Assembly: GCA_024654265.1 (NCBI GenBank)
Contig: JANLIO010000045.1
Location: forward strand, 1 to 8,717
Origin: a bacterium
GTDB lineage: Bacteria > Patescibacteriota > Patescibacteriia > 2-12-FULL-60-25
Length of the DNA stretch: 8,717 nt
Reading direction: 5' to 3'
Part shown: positions 1 through 5,383 of the stretch, in pieces
How the letters are laid out: every line of letters begins with the position of its first letter
Position numbering within the stretch: the first letter of the stretch is position 1
Translations under genes and position numbers: made by a program
The notes under the pieces: generated by a model
Told to the model about the DNA's origin: nothing
Database searches by the model: none
What the model saw: the letters and a program-made list of their open reading frames with translations, nothing else

Positions 1-24
1 CCCGTGAAAACGGGGATCCAGGAT
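1..24 (-). repeat. Partial dispersed palindromic repeat, inverted relative to the next two copies
   Basis: The first 14 bases form a perfect hairpin, CCCGT-GAAA-ACGGG, with a GAAA tetraloop. Bases 11-24 are the exact reverse complement of bases 126-139 in the copy at 121-159, so this is a related repeat in the opposite orientation, cut by the window edge. It looks like a REP-type intergenic element rather than a gene part. Confidence 0.6.
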
Positions 25-57
25 CAAAGAGTAATTCCTATTTAGATAAAGCGCACC

Positions 58-96
58 ATTTTATCCTGGGTCCCCGGGTTAAACCCGAGGATGACA
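58..96 (+). repeat. Dispersed palindromic repeat, copy A (39 bp)
   Basis: It differs from copy B (121-159) at a single base (G/A at 70/133). The core CGGGTT-A-AACCCG is a perfect inverted repeat flanked by TCC/GGA arms with one C-A mismatch, so it can fold as a hairpin. Copies A and B sit in a tandem unit with a 63-bp period, and the intervening bases (TATTCCATATTCCACA-like) are also similar between units. Confidence 0.75.
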
Positions 97-120
97 GATG
101 TATTCCATATTCCACACCTC

Positions 121-159
121 ATTTTATCCTGGATCCCCGGGTTAAACCCGAGGATGACA
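121..159 (+). repeat. Dispersed palindromic repeat, copy B (39 bp)
   Basis: Second unit of the 63-bp tandem, with the same CGGGTT-A-AACCCG core as copy A. It is followed by short TTCCACA-type iterations (about 165-187) that run up to the first gene. The resemblance to the mobile REP-like repeats found between genes of many bacteria is from general knowledge. A role in transcript ends or supercoiling is unproven. Confidence 0.75.
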
Positions 160-208
160 AGAAATATTCCACATTCCACATTCTAAATTCCTACTCTATT
201 CCAAATAT

Positions 209-907
209 ATGATTATCGGCGGATATCAGCCTATGAGTTTAATCGACTACCCCGGGAAGGTGTGTTCGATCGTTTTTACTCAGGGGTGTGCGTTTCGGTG
301 TGTGTATTGTCATAATCCTGATTTGATTCCAATAAAATTAGAAGATCAAAAATCAAAGATGCTTTCAGAAGAGGTCTTTGCTCATCTGGAAAAACATCGA
401 AATATGATTGAGGCTGTGTGTATCACAGGCGGGGAACCAACGATTCAAAAAGGATTGCGTGCGTTTATCGAGAAGATAAAGGGGATGGGTTTTGATGTGA
501 AGTTGGATACGAACGGAATCCATCCCAATCTTGTGCGTAAGTTGATCGATGCGGGGTTGATTGATTATTTTGCGATGGATCTTAAAAATGTATGGGAACG
601 GTATCTCGATGTTATTCAGTCGGGTGGATCTGCAATCGTAGAGCAATGCCGTGAAACCTTCGAAATAATCCAATCGTCTGGTGTTGCGCATGAGTTTCGA
701 ACAACGATTTGCCCAGGTGTTCATACAAAATCTGATTTTGTAGAAATGGCGGGATATTTAAAAGATGGCGAAACATATTTTATTCAAGAAACACAATTTC
801 AGAAAACGTTGAAAGAGGGATTGAGTACGGAATTCGGATTTTCTGTGCCGGATCTGGTACACTATCTACGTTCAATCTATCCCTCTTTAATTATTGATCA
901 ACGATAA
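209..907 (+). CDS. nrdG: Anaerobic ribonucleotide reductase-activating protein (radical SAM, NrdG2 type)
   Basis: A 232-residue radical-SAM protein. The CxxxCxxC motif that binds the 4Fe-4S cluster is C27-C31-C34, within GCAFRCVYCHNPDL. The GGEP motif that contacts S-adenosylmethionine is at 74-77. The opening GGYQPMSLIDYPGK is typical of the NrdG2-like family, whose members use SAM cleavage to put the glycyl radical on class III ribonucleotide reductase (NrdD) under anoxia. No nrdD lies in this window, so the partner is inferred. A related glycyl-radical enzyme activase is the main alternative. The ATG at 209 has no Shine-Dalgarno sequence and follows the repeat cluster directly. The stop is one base before the likely start of the DoxX gene, so the two are probably co-transcribed and translationally coupled. 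Confidence 0.85.
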   Translation: MIIGGYQPMSLIDYPGKVCSIVFTQGCAFRCVYCHNPDLIPIKLEDQKSKMLSEEVFAHLEKHRNMIEAVCITGGEPTIQKGLRAFIEKIKGMGFDVKLDTNGIHPNLVRKLIDAGLIDYFAMDLKNVWERYLDVIQSGGSAIVEQCRETFEIIQSSGVAHEFRTTICPGVHTKSDFVEMAGYLKDGETYFIQETQFQKTLKEGLSTEFGFSVPDLVHYLRSIYPSLIIDQR

Positions 908-908
908 T

Positions 909-1388
909 ATGAAAAAGCCGAGTTCTGATAATTATTTTTTCGCTCTTCGAATGGCATTCGGTGTCCTTTTTTTGTATGCGGGTGCCTCAAAAGTTTTAAA
1001 TCCAGAATGGTCATCTGAAGGTTTCTTAAAATCTGCAAAAACATTCTCAGGAATGTATGCATGGTTTGCAAGCGGAAGTATGTTGCCAATCATTAATTTT
1101 ATGAATGAATGGGGACTTACGCTTCTTGGAATATCTTTATTGCTTGGATTGTTTGTACGGTTAAGCTCGTATCTTGGCGCGCTATTAATGGCTTTGTATT
1201 ATTTCCCAACGCTGACATTTCCATTTGCAAATACGCACTATTTTTTAGTGGACTATCACATCATCTTTATTATTTGTCTTCTTCTCCTTGCAGAGGTTCG
1301 CGCCGGACGTAATATTGGTCTGGACGAATGGTTTATGAAAACGCGCTTCTGTTCTAAACATAAAGCGTTTTGCGAATGGCTTGGATAA
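909..1388 (+). CDS. DoxX-family integral membrane protein
   Basis: About 159 residues from the ATG at 909. There are four probable membrane helices, near residues 9-29, 65-84, 86-106 and 112-131. The N-terminal helix carries the DoxX-like pattern ALRMAFGVLFLYAGASKVL, followed by a loop and a glycine-rich second half. The tail holds two cysteines (C148, C155) and is probably on the cytoplasmic side. DoxX/DoxD relatives are linked to quinone-dependent or thiol redox functions, but most members have no assigned reaction and none is assigned here. An upstream TTG at 894 is in frame, but it would overlap the previous gene, and TAATATG at 905-911 looks like stop/start coupling, so 909 was preferred. 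The gene ends one base from the convergent phosphoglycerate mutase gene, with no terminator between them. Confidence 0.75.
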   Translation: MKKPSSDNYFFALRMAFGVLFLYAGASKVLNPEWSSEGFLKSAKTFSGMYAWFASGSMLPIINFMNEWGLTLLGISLLLGLFVRLSSYLGALLMALYYFPTLTFPFANTHYFLVDYHIIFIICLLLLAEVRAGRNIGLDEWFMKTRFCSKHKAFCEWLG

Positions 1389-1389
1389 T

Positions 1390-2091
1390 CTAACGAAGCG
1401 GTCGGTTGAACGTGTACGCATTTGGGGTACGACACACAAACGTACCTCTTTTGTATTCGTAGAGAACGGGTTTTCCTTTGGGGAGATCGATAAAGGGGAT
1501 ATCTTCCTCTGTAAATCCGTTGAGATGCATCATGACAGCGCGAAGCAAGTTGCCGTGTCCAGCAACAAGAACGTTCTCCTTTTGTTTCAGTGATTTTAGA
1601 ATTCGATTTTTAAAATATGGTGAAACGCGCTTCACAACATCTTTTAAACTTTCGCCTTCCGGTGGACGATCGTCAAATCCACGACGCCAAGCAAGTACCT
1701 TTGTTGCTCCGTATTTTTTGATGGCTTCGTCCTTATCCATCCCTTGGAGCAAGCCATAATACCTCTCATTCAAGAGATTACTTGAATAAATGGGGAGATC
1801 ATTGGTTGAACATGTATTTGACCCGCATGTCCACGCGGAATACTTCTTATTTCCCTCATGTTGGAAGATTCCTGTTCTATTTTGACGGGCTAAAATGATG
1901 GTTAATGTTGTTTGAGCGCGAATAAGTTCAGAAGTGTACGCAACATCAAAATTGTATTTTTTGAGTTGTTTTGAACACTTTTCTGCCTCTTTTATGCCAT
2001 TTTCAGTCAGTGGTACGTCTACCCATCCCGTAAAACGGTTTGAAAGGTTCCATCTGGATTCACCGTGGCGGACAAGGGCGATTAGGCTCAT
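1390..2091 (-). CDS. gpmA: 2,3-bisphosphoglycerate-dependent phosphoglycerate mutase
   Basis: It interconverts 3- and 2-phosphoglycerate in glycolysis through a phosphohistidine. Visible parts (233 residues from the ATG at 2091): LVRHGES with catalytic H9, FTGW at 20-23, R58 in SELIRA, LNERYYG with E109, PPEGES, and AGHGN with the second histidine, H179. Relative to E. coli GpmA it carries an insertion of about 35 residues (roughly 68-104, containing C89 and C94) before LNER. It lacks the segment between the RRGF-PP region and the ESL motif, and it is shorter at the C terminus. Longer starts exist (ATG 2112, GTG 2118), and an AAAGGG stretch before 2112 resembles a Shine-Dalgarno site. However, TGCTATACT ends seven bases before 2091, and M-S-L-I-A-L-V-R-H-G matches the usual family N terminus, so 2091 was chosen. 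Confidence 0.9.
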   Translation of the reverse strand: MSLIALVRHGESRWNLSNRFTGWVDVPLTENGIKEAEKCSKQLKKYNFDVAYTSELIRAQTTLTIILARQNRTGIFQHEGNKKYSAWTCGSNTCSTNDLPIYSSNLLNERYYGLLQGMDKDEAIKKYGATKVLAWRRGFDDRPPEGESLKDVVKRVSPYFKNRILKSLKQKENVLVAGHGNLLRAVMMHLNGFTEEDIPFIDLPKGKPVLYEYKRGTFVCRTPNAYTFNRPLR

Positions 2092-2098
2092 GTCGACA

Positions 2099-2107
2099 AG
2101 TATAGCA
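2099..2107 (-). promoter_or_regulatory. Extended -10 promoter of the phosphoglycerate mutase gene
   Basis: The minus strand reads TGC-TATACT, with the hexamer at 2099-2104, seven bases before the ATG at 2091. Initiation about seven bases downstream would fall at or beside the start codon, giving a leaderless message. No convincing -35 is seen, as is usual when a TGn element is present. Confidence 0.5.
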
Positions 2108-2127
2108 TTCATCCACACCCTTTGCTA

Positions 2128-2156
2128 TTGACTTTTCCAGTAAAATGGTGTATTCT
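2128..2156 (+). promoter_or_regulatory. Sigma-70-type promoter of the RRM gene
   Basis: TTGACT at 2128-2133 and TATTCT at 2151-2156 are separated by exactly 17 bases, a near-consensus arrangement. Initiation near 2163 gives a leader of about 66 bases before the ATG at 2229. It runs back-to-back with the phosphoglycerate mutase promoter. Confidence 0.6.
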
Positions 2157-2196
2157 ACTTCTCGACCAGTTCTCTTGTTCATAACGATCATGGGAG

Positions 2197-2205
2197 TGGT
2201 ATATT
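2197..2205 (+). promoter_or_regulatory. Possible second, extended -10 promoter of the RRM gene
   Basis: TGG-TATATT (hexamer 2200-2205) lies in the leader of the promoter at 2128-2156. It would start transcription near 2212 and give a leader of about 17 bases. The -35 candidate TTGTTC is 19 bases away, which is poor spacing, so it would depend on the TGn element. AGTTCTCT occurs twice in this leader (near 2168 and 2214). Confidence 0.35.
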
Positions 2206-2228
2206 AATTCAATAGTTCTCTCACTATC

Positions 2229-2486
2229 ATGAAGAACAAGTTATTTGTAGGCAGCCTCTCTTGGAGCGCCACTGACGAAGATTTGCGCGACATCTTTTCT
2301 CCTTTTGGAGAAATTGTTTCCGCAAACGTCGTTATGGATCGCGAAACGGGACGAAGTCGCGGATTTGGATTCGTAGAATACAAAACCGACGAAGAGGCAC
2401 AGGCCGCAATCGACGCGCTTGACGGAACAGAACACATGGATCGACCGATCGTTGTGAACGTCGCCAAGCCAATGGAACGACGCTAA
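2229..2486 (+). CDS. Small single-RRM RNA-binding protein
   Basis: The 85-residue protein is almost entirely one RNA-recognition motif. RNP2 is LFVGSL (5-10) and RNP1 is RGFGFVEY (44-51), with aromatic residues in the places that stack on RNA bases. The helix DEEAQAAIDALDG follows, then the final strand RPIVVNVAKP. It binds single-stranded RNA in the cytoplasm. Bacterial relatives (for example the cyanobacterial Rbp proteins) are often cold- or stress-responsive and lack the glycine-rich tail, as here. The target RNAs cannot be read from sequence. It is monocistronic, with a near-consensus promoter (2128-2156) upstream and a strong terminator immediately after. There is no Shine-Dalgarno sequence before the ATG. 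Confidence 0.92.
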   Translation: MKNKLFVGSLSWSATDEDLRDIFSPFGEIVSANVVMDRETGRSRGFGFVEYKTDEEAQAAIDALDGTEHMDRPIVVNVAKPMERR

Positions 2487-2498
2487 GTCGTTTTCAGC

Positions 2499-2528
2499 AA
2501 AAAACCTCGATGGAAGTCGGGGTTTTTT
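2499..2528. terminator. Bidirectional intrinsic terminator
   Basis: The 12-base arms AAAAAACCTCGA (2499-2510) and TCGGGGTTTTTT (2517-2528) pair with one G-U wobble around a six-base loop. The T-run follows the stem on both strands, so the hairpin can end the RRM transcript from the left and the four-gene minus-strand transcript from the right. Confidence 0.9.
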
Positions 2529-2573
2529 GTTGTGTAAAAATATGAAATGAGGTGGGGGATTTCTCAATCGGGA

Positions 2574-3077
2574 TTACCGGATCAACATTCCAACAAGGAT
2601 GCCGGCTGTAATTGCAAGTCCACCAAGAACGAACATCCGTAGCGCGCTCTTGAAGACGGGTGCTTTGAATCTTCTTGCGCTGAAAAATCCAAGCGCAAAG
2701 AGGGCAATAAAGGATGCGAAGATTGAAATGGGAAATGCGCGTGTTATTTCAAAAAAAGTGTATGGAAGAAGTGGGATAAAGCCTGCAATAAAGTAAGAGA
2801 AGAACATGATGACTCCGCCGACTTTAGAAAACTCAATCGCTTTTGGGCGTTTGTAGATAAACTCTTGCGTTGCTGTTTCGGAAAGAACACTTCCAACGCC
2901 CATGGAAAGAGCTTCAACAACGATCAGAACCATGCCGGAGAGGAAGATCGTTTCGCGCGGAACACCAGCAACCGCAATGCCGGAGACCATCCCCACCGTG
3001 GAAACGAGACTATCCTCAACCCCGAAGATAAAGTTTCGAACGTAATTTGCATCGGTTCGCTTTGAGTTTTTCATCAT
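2574..3077 (-). CDS. VIT1/CCC1-family iron/manganese transporter
   Basis: The 167-residue membrane protein has five probable helices, near 15-38, 43-66, 85-107, 114-135 and 144-166, the topology of vacuolar iron transporter (VIT/CCC1) proteins. Family signatures are NFIFGVEDSLVSTVGMVSGIA in helix 1 and EALSMGVGSVLSE in helix 2, with E55 and M59 as likely metal ligands. It lacks the cytoplasmic metal-binding loop of plant VIT1, like other short bacterial members. The family moves Fe(II) or Mn(II) out of the cytoplasm, probably by proton antiport, so detoxification is the likely role here. It is the last gene of the minus-strand group, 21 bases after the HAD gene, and also has its own extended -10. 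M1 (3077) and M2 (3074) are equally possible starts. Confidence 0.85.
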   Translation of the reverse strand: MMKNSKRTDANYVRNFIFGVEDSLVSTVGMVSGIAVAGVPRETIFLSGMVLIVVEALSMGVGSVLSETATQEFIYKRPKAIEFSKVGGVIMFFSYFIAGFIPLLPYTFFEITRAFPISIFASFIALFALGFFSARRFKAPVFKSALRMFVLGGLAITAGILVGMLIR

Positions 3078-3087
3078 AGACAGTCAA

Positions 3088-3096
3088 AGTATAGCA
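3088..3096 (-). promoter_or_regulatory. Extended -10 promoter of the VIT-family gene
   Basis: TGC-TATACT on the minus strand (hexamer 3088-3093) is the same nine-base string found before the phosphoglycerate mutase gene. It lies ten bases before the ATG at 3077. It would make an internal promoter, so the transporter can be expressed apart from the upstream genes. Confidence 0.5.
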
Positions 3097-3098
3097 GA

Positions 3099-3737
3099 CT
3101 ATGACGAGTGCTTGTTTCGTTTCTGAATTGCGGTTAAAAGTTCTGCTGGATGTTCTGCGATGACAAGGGGCTTTCCTTTTTTAAGTGTTGTCTTGTTTTG
3201 ATACCCCCAAGTCACGGCAATGGAATCCACTCCAGCGATTCTCGCTTCTCGAATGTCGCCGAGCGTATCAGTGATAAAGACGGCTTCGTCTGGATCTACG
3301 TTAAAATCATTTAGTGCGGAATGAATTTTTTTTACTTTCTTTTTTTCACGATTTACGCCATATATTTTTTTAAAAAATGATGTAAGCCCATTTTGATCGA
3401 GAAACGCATGAATCGCTTCGTCCAGTGTGGACGAGACAATGACAAGGGGATATTTATTTGAGAGGTTTTTTAAAACAGATGCGATTCCGGGGATTGAGGA
3501 TTGTTGGAGTAGGCGCGGAGTATATTGTTTGAAAAAAAACGATTTTACAGAAAGATTTTTTGGAAGCCGTGTTGTGATGAGAGGTGAATCGTAGGGATTA
3601 TGATCAAAGACATGTCGGAGTTCAGTTTCTTTGATCTTGCCAGATCCAAGGGTTGAAAGGATGTCGTGTGATATTTTAAACGTATCAACAATGACTCCAT
3701 CAAAATCAAAGAGAATAAATTTTAATTTTTTATTCAT
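3099..3737 (-). CDS. HAD-superfamily hydrolase, phosphoglycolate-phosphatase-like
   Basis: The 212-residue soluble protein has the four HAD motifs. Motif I is DFDGVIVDT with nucleophile D11 and acid/base D13. Motif II is VIVSST (S102). Motif III is a lysine in the K132-K137 cluster. Motif IV is FITDTLGDIREA with D157 and D161 for magnesium. A helical cap of about 60 residues (roughly 19-85) follows motif I, as in the Gph/PGMB-type C1-cap subgroup. It should dephosphorylate a small phosphate ester, but the substrate cannot be told from sequence. The start lies only 12 bases after the NADH dehydrogenase stop and has no promoter-like sequence of its own, so it is probably co-transcribed with that gene. 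The T-rich coding around 3530-3550 encodes FFF. Confidence 0.85.
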   Translation of the reverse strand: MNKKLKFILFDFDGVIVDTFKISHDILSTLGSGKIKETELRHVFDHNPYDSPLITTRLPKNLSVKSFFFKQYTPRLLQQSSIPGIASVLKNLSNKYPLVIVSSTLDEAIHAFLDQNGLTSFFKKIYGVNREKKKVKKIHSALNDFNVDPDEAVFITDTLGDIREARIAGVDSIAVTWGYQNKTTLKKGKPLVIAEHPAELLTAIQKRNKHSS

Positions 3738-3749
3738 ACAAGAGAGCTG

Positions 3750-4988
3750 TCAAAATCGTGAAATGTCGCGTGGTGAAAAAAGATTAAAGGTCCAATCCAA
3801 CGCAACTTTGATCCGCTTTCGAATGGAGATAATTTTTGAAAGATAAATTGTTCGCCAGAGCCACCACGCGAATGCTCCGGAAAACACAACATATTTGAAT
3901 TCCGCGACCGCGTGCCACTGCCCAAGTGAGAGAAGTTTTCCGCTTTCATGATATCGAAACGATTTCACATTTAATCCTTTGATAATCCTCGTGATATTTT
4001 TGGCCACGGTTTTCGCTTCTTTTGTCGCGGCTTGCGCGGTTGCTGGCGGGCAGGCGTTTGGTGTTTCAATCGTCATCATGTCGCCCAACACAAAAATACT
4101 TGGGTTCTCTTTTAGTTGGAGTGAGGCTGAAACAATCAACTTCTCATTTGGGAGCTGAGGAACTTTCGTGTCAAATAATACAGTTCGTGGTTTTATACCG
4201 GCTGTCCAAATCACAGTACGTGCGTGAAGGGGTTTCCCGTTCTTCATGTGAACACGAGTCGGCGTGATTGATGTAATGCTCGTATTAAATAAAACCGTTA
4301 TCCTTTTTTTTTGTAACGTGCGCAGACTCTTTGTTCGAACGCGCGGATTAAATTGTGTCAGAATTTCCGCTTCATTTTGAACGAGGGTGCACTGAATATA
4401 TCGTGCGATTTGTTTGGGATCATATTGCCGACGAAGTGTGTCGACAAGAAATTCTTGCATTTCCGCAATCAACTCCACGCCTGTGGGTCCACCGCCAACC
4501 ACAACAAAGTGGAGCATCTCTTTTCGTTTTTCAATATCTTTTTCCTCTGACGCTTCTTCACAGATTTCAATAAAACGATTTTTAAGTGCAATGGCGTCAT
4601 CCAACGATTTTAATGTGAATGCATTTTTTTCAGCGCCGGGGATGGAATAGAAATTGGTTTTTGATCCGAGGGCGAGGACAAGAATGTCATATGGAATTTT
4701 TTGTTCATGTGTCGTGACAAATTTTTTTTTGGTGTTGATTGATTCAACTTTTGCTTCATGAAAATTCGTGAGACAACAGCCGATCACACTCCGAAGAGGC
4801 TCGATAATATTTTCAGGATTCAAACTGCCGGTCGCAACTTCGTGAAGAAGGGGAGTGAATAAAAAATAATTTGTTTCACTCACCATGCTGATTTCAACTC
4901 GAGGATCGCGATGAAACGTGCGATGGAGATGGCGATAGACAGAGGTTCCTCCAAAACCGCCACCAAGGATCACGATCTTCTTTTTCAT
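3750..4988 (-). CDS. ndh: Type II NADH:quinone dehydrogenase (NDH-2)
   Basis: The 412-residue flavoprotein has two Rossmann folds. The FAD site is IVILGGGFGG (residues 5-14). The NADH site is VVVGGGPTGVELIAE (162-176). The second FAD contact is IFVLGDM (298-304). The segment ACPPATAQAATKEA (312-325) corresponds to the quinone-site region of NDH-2. The tail (about 365-383, aromatic-rich, then basic KIISIRKRIK) should anchor it to the inner face of the membrane. It passes electrons from NADH to quinone without pumping protons. No quinone biosynthesis or terminal oxidase gene is nearby, so what reoxidises the quinone is unknown. It is followed after 12 bases by the HAD gene and preceded at 21 bases by the GIY-YIG gene. 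Confidence 0.9.
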   Translation of the reverse strand: MKKKIVILGGGFGGTSVYRHLHRTFHRDPRVEISMVSETNYFLFTPLLHEVATGSLNPENIIEPLRSVIGCCLTNFHEAKVESINTKKKFVTTHEQKIPYDILVLALGSKTNFYSIPGAEKNAFTLKSLDDAIALKNRFIEICEEASEEKDIEKRKEMLHFVVVGGGPTGVELIAEMQEFLVDTLRRQYDPKQIARYIQCTLVQNEAEILTQFNPRVRTKSLRTLQKKRITVLFNTSITSITPTRVHMKNGKPLHARTVIWTAGIKPRTVLFDTKVPQLPNEKLIVSASLQLKENPSIFVLGDMMTIETPNACPPATAQAATKEAKTVAKNITRIIKGLNVKSFRYHESGKLLSLGQWHAVAEFKYVVFSGAFAWWLWRTIYLSKIISIRKRIKVALDWTFNLFSPRDISRF

Positions 4989-4994
4989 GCGAAA

Positions 4995-5003
4995 AATGTA
5001 TCA
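4995..5003 (-). promoter_or_regulatory. Extended -10 promoter of the NADH dehydrogenase gene
   Basis: The minus strand reads TGA-TACATT (hexamer 4995-5000), ending six bases before the ATG at 4988, which predicts a leaderless transcript. It lies in the 21-base gap after the GIY-YIG gene. Confidence 0.42.
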
Positions 5004-5009
5004 TAAAAA

Positions 5010-5279
5010 TCACGTTCGGTCTGTAGCCGTGGGCGGATCAGTTAGAAGATTTTCTTTTTCTTTTTTTGAGAATCGCTTCAACTCCATCTCGCGTTTGCGC
5101 GCATGACTTTCGTTTGGTTGCCGTTCGATTCGGACAATCTCAACCGGTCGTCGTGATCGTGTGTATTTCGCACCTTTCCCCGAATTATGTTTTAGAATAC
5201 GCTCTTCAACGTCACACGTAATACCAACGTACAACGAGGTATCCGAGCATCGAACAATGTAGACGTACCAATCCTTCAT
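5010..5279 (-). CDS. GIY-YIG nuclease-domain protein (UPF0213/YhbQ-like)
   Basis: The 89-residue protein matches the single-domain GIY-YIG family. The two signature strands are WYVYIVRC (4-11) and LYVGIT (16-21). They are followed by DVEERILKHNSGKGAKYTRS, with catalytic-type R27 and H31, and by REMELKRFSKKEK, carrying the metal-binding glutamate (probably E64). Length and order agree with E. coli YhbQ. Such proteins cut or bind DNA, but no firm cellular role is known; a minor part in DNA repair has been suggested for relatives. It is the first gene of the minus-strand group, diverging from the ABC-F gene across 104 bases. The tail after residue 80 is short and polar. Confidence 0.85.
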   Translation of the reverse strand: MKDWYVYIVRCSDTSLYVGITCDVEERILKHNSGKGAKYTRSRRPVEIVRIERQPNESHARKREMELKRFSKKEKENLLTDPPTATDRT

Positions 5280-5285
5280 ACAACA

Positions 5286-5294
5286 GATATATCA
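5286..5294 (-). promoter_or_regulatory. Extended -10 promoter of the GIY-YIG gene
   Basis: TGA-TATATC on the minus strand (hexamer 5286-5291) ends six bases before the ATG at 5279, the same spacing as at the NADH dehydrogenase gene. Together with the missing Shine-Dalgarno sequence this suggests a leaderless message. Confidence 0.45.
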
Positions 5295-5342
5295 TTGATT
5301 CTGCTCAATAGCGAACGATTGTTATCTTTAAGACATCAACTC

Positions 5343-5371
5343 TTGCTAAAACCGTCATTTTTTGGTTTACT
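5343..5371 (+). promoter_or_regulatory. Promoter of the ABC-F gene
   Basis: TTGCTA (5343-5348) and TTTACT (5366-5371) are 17 bases apart and predict initiation near 5378, only about six bases before the ATG at 5384. An overlapping extended -10, TGG-TATCTC (5371-5379), is an alternative. Either way the leader is very short or absent. Confidence 0.42.
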
Positions 5372-5383
5372 GGTATCTCTTTT

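Noticed and set aside
894..908. TTG start for the DoxX-family gene
   Set aside because: It overlaps the nrdG end by 14 bases, and an ATG follows one base after the nrdG stop, a common coupling arrangement.
2092..2118. Earlier starts for phosphoglycerate mutase (GTG 2118, ATG 2112), the latter with an AAAGGG Shine-Dalgarno-like stretch
   Set aside because: The extra residues do not match the family N terminus, and the TGCTATACT promoter overlaps them. ATG 2112 remains possible.
4022..4650. Plus-strand open frames inside the NADH dehydrogenase gene
   Set aside because: These are shadows of the conserved NDH-2 reading frame, without recognisable motifs or promoters.
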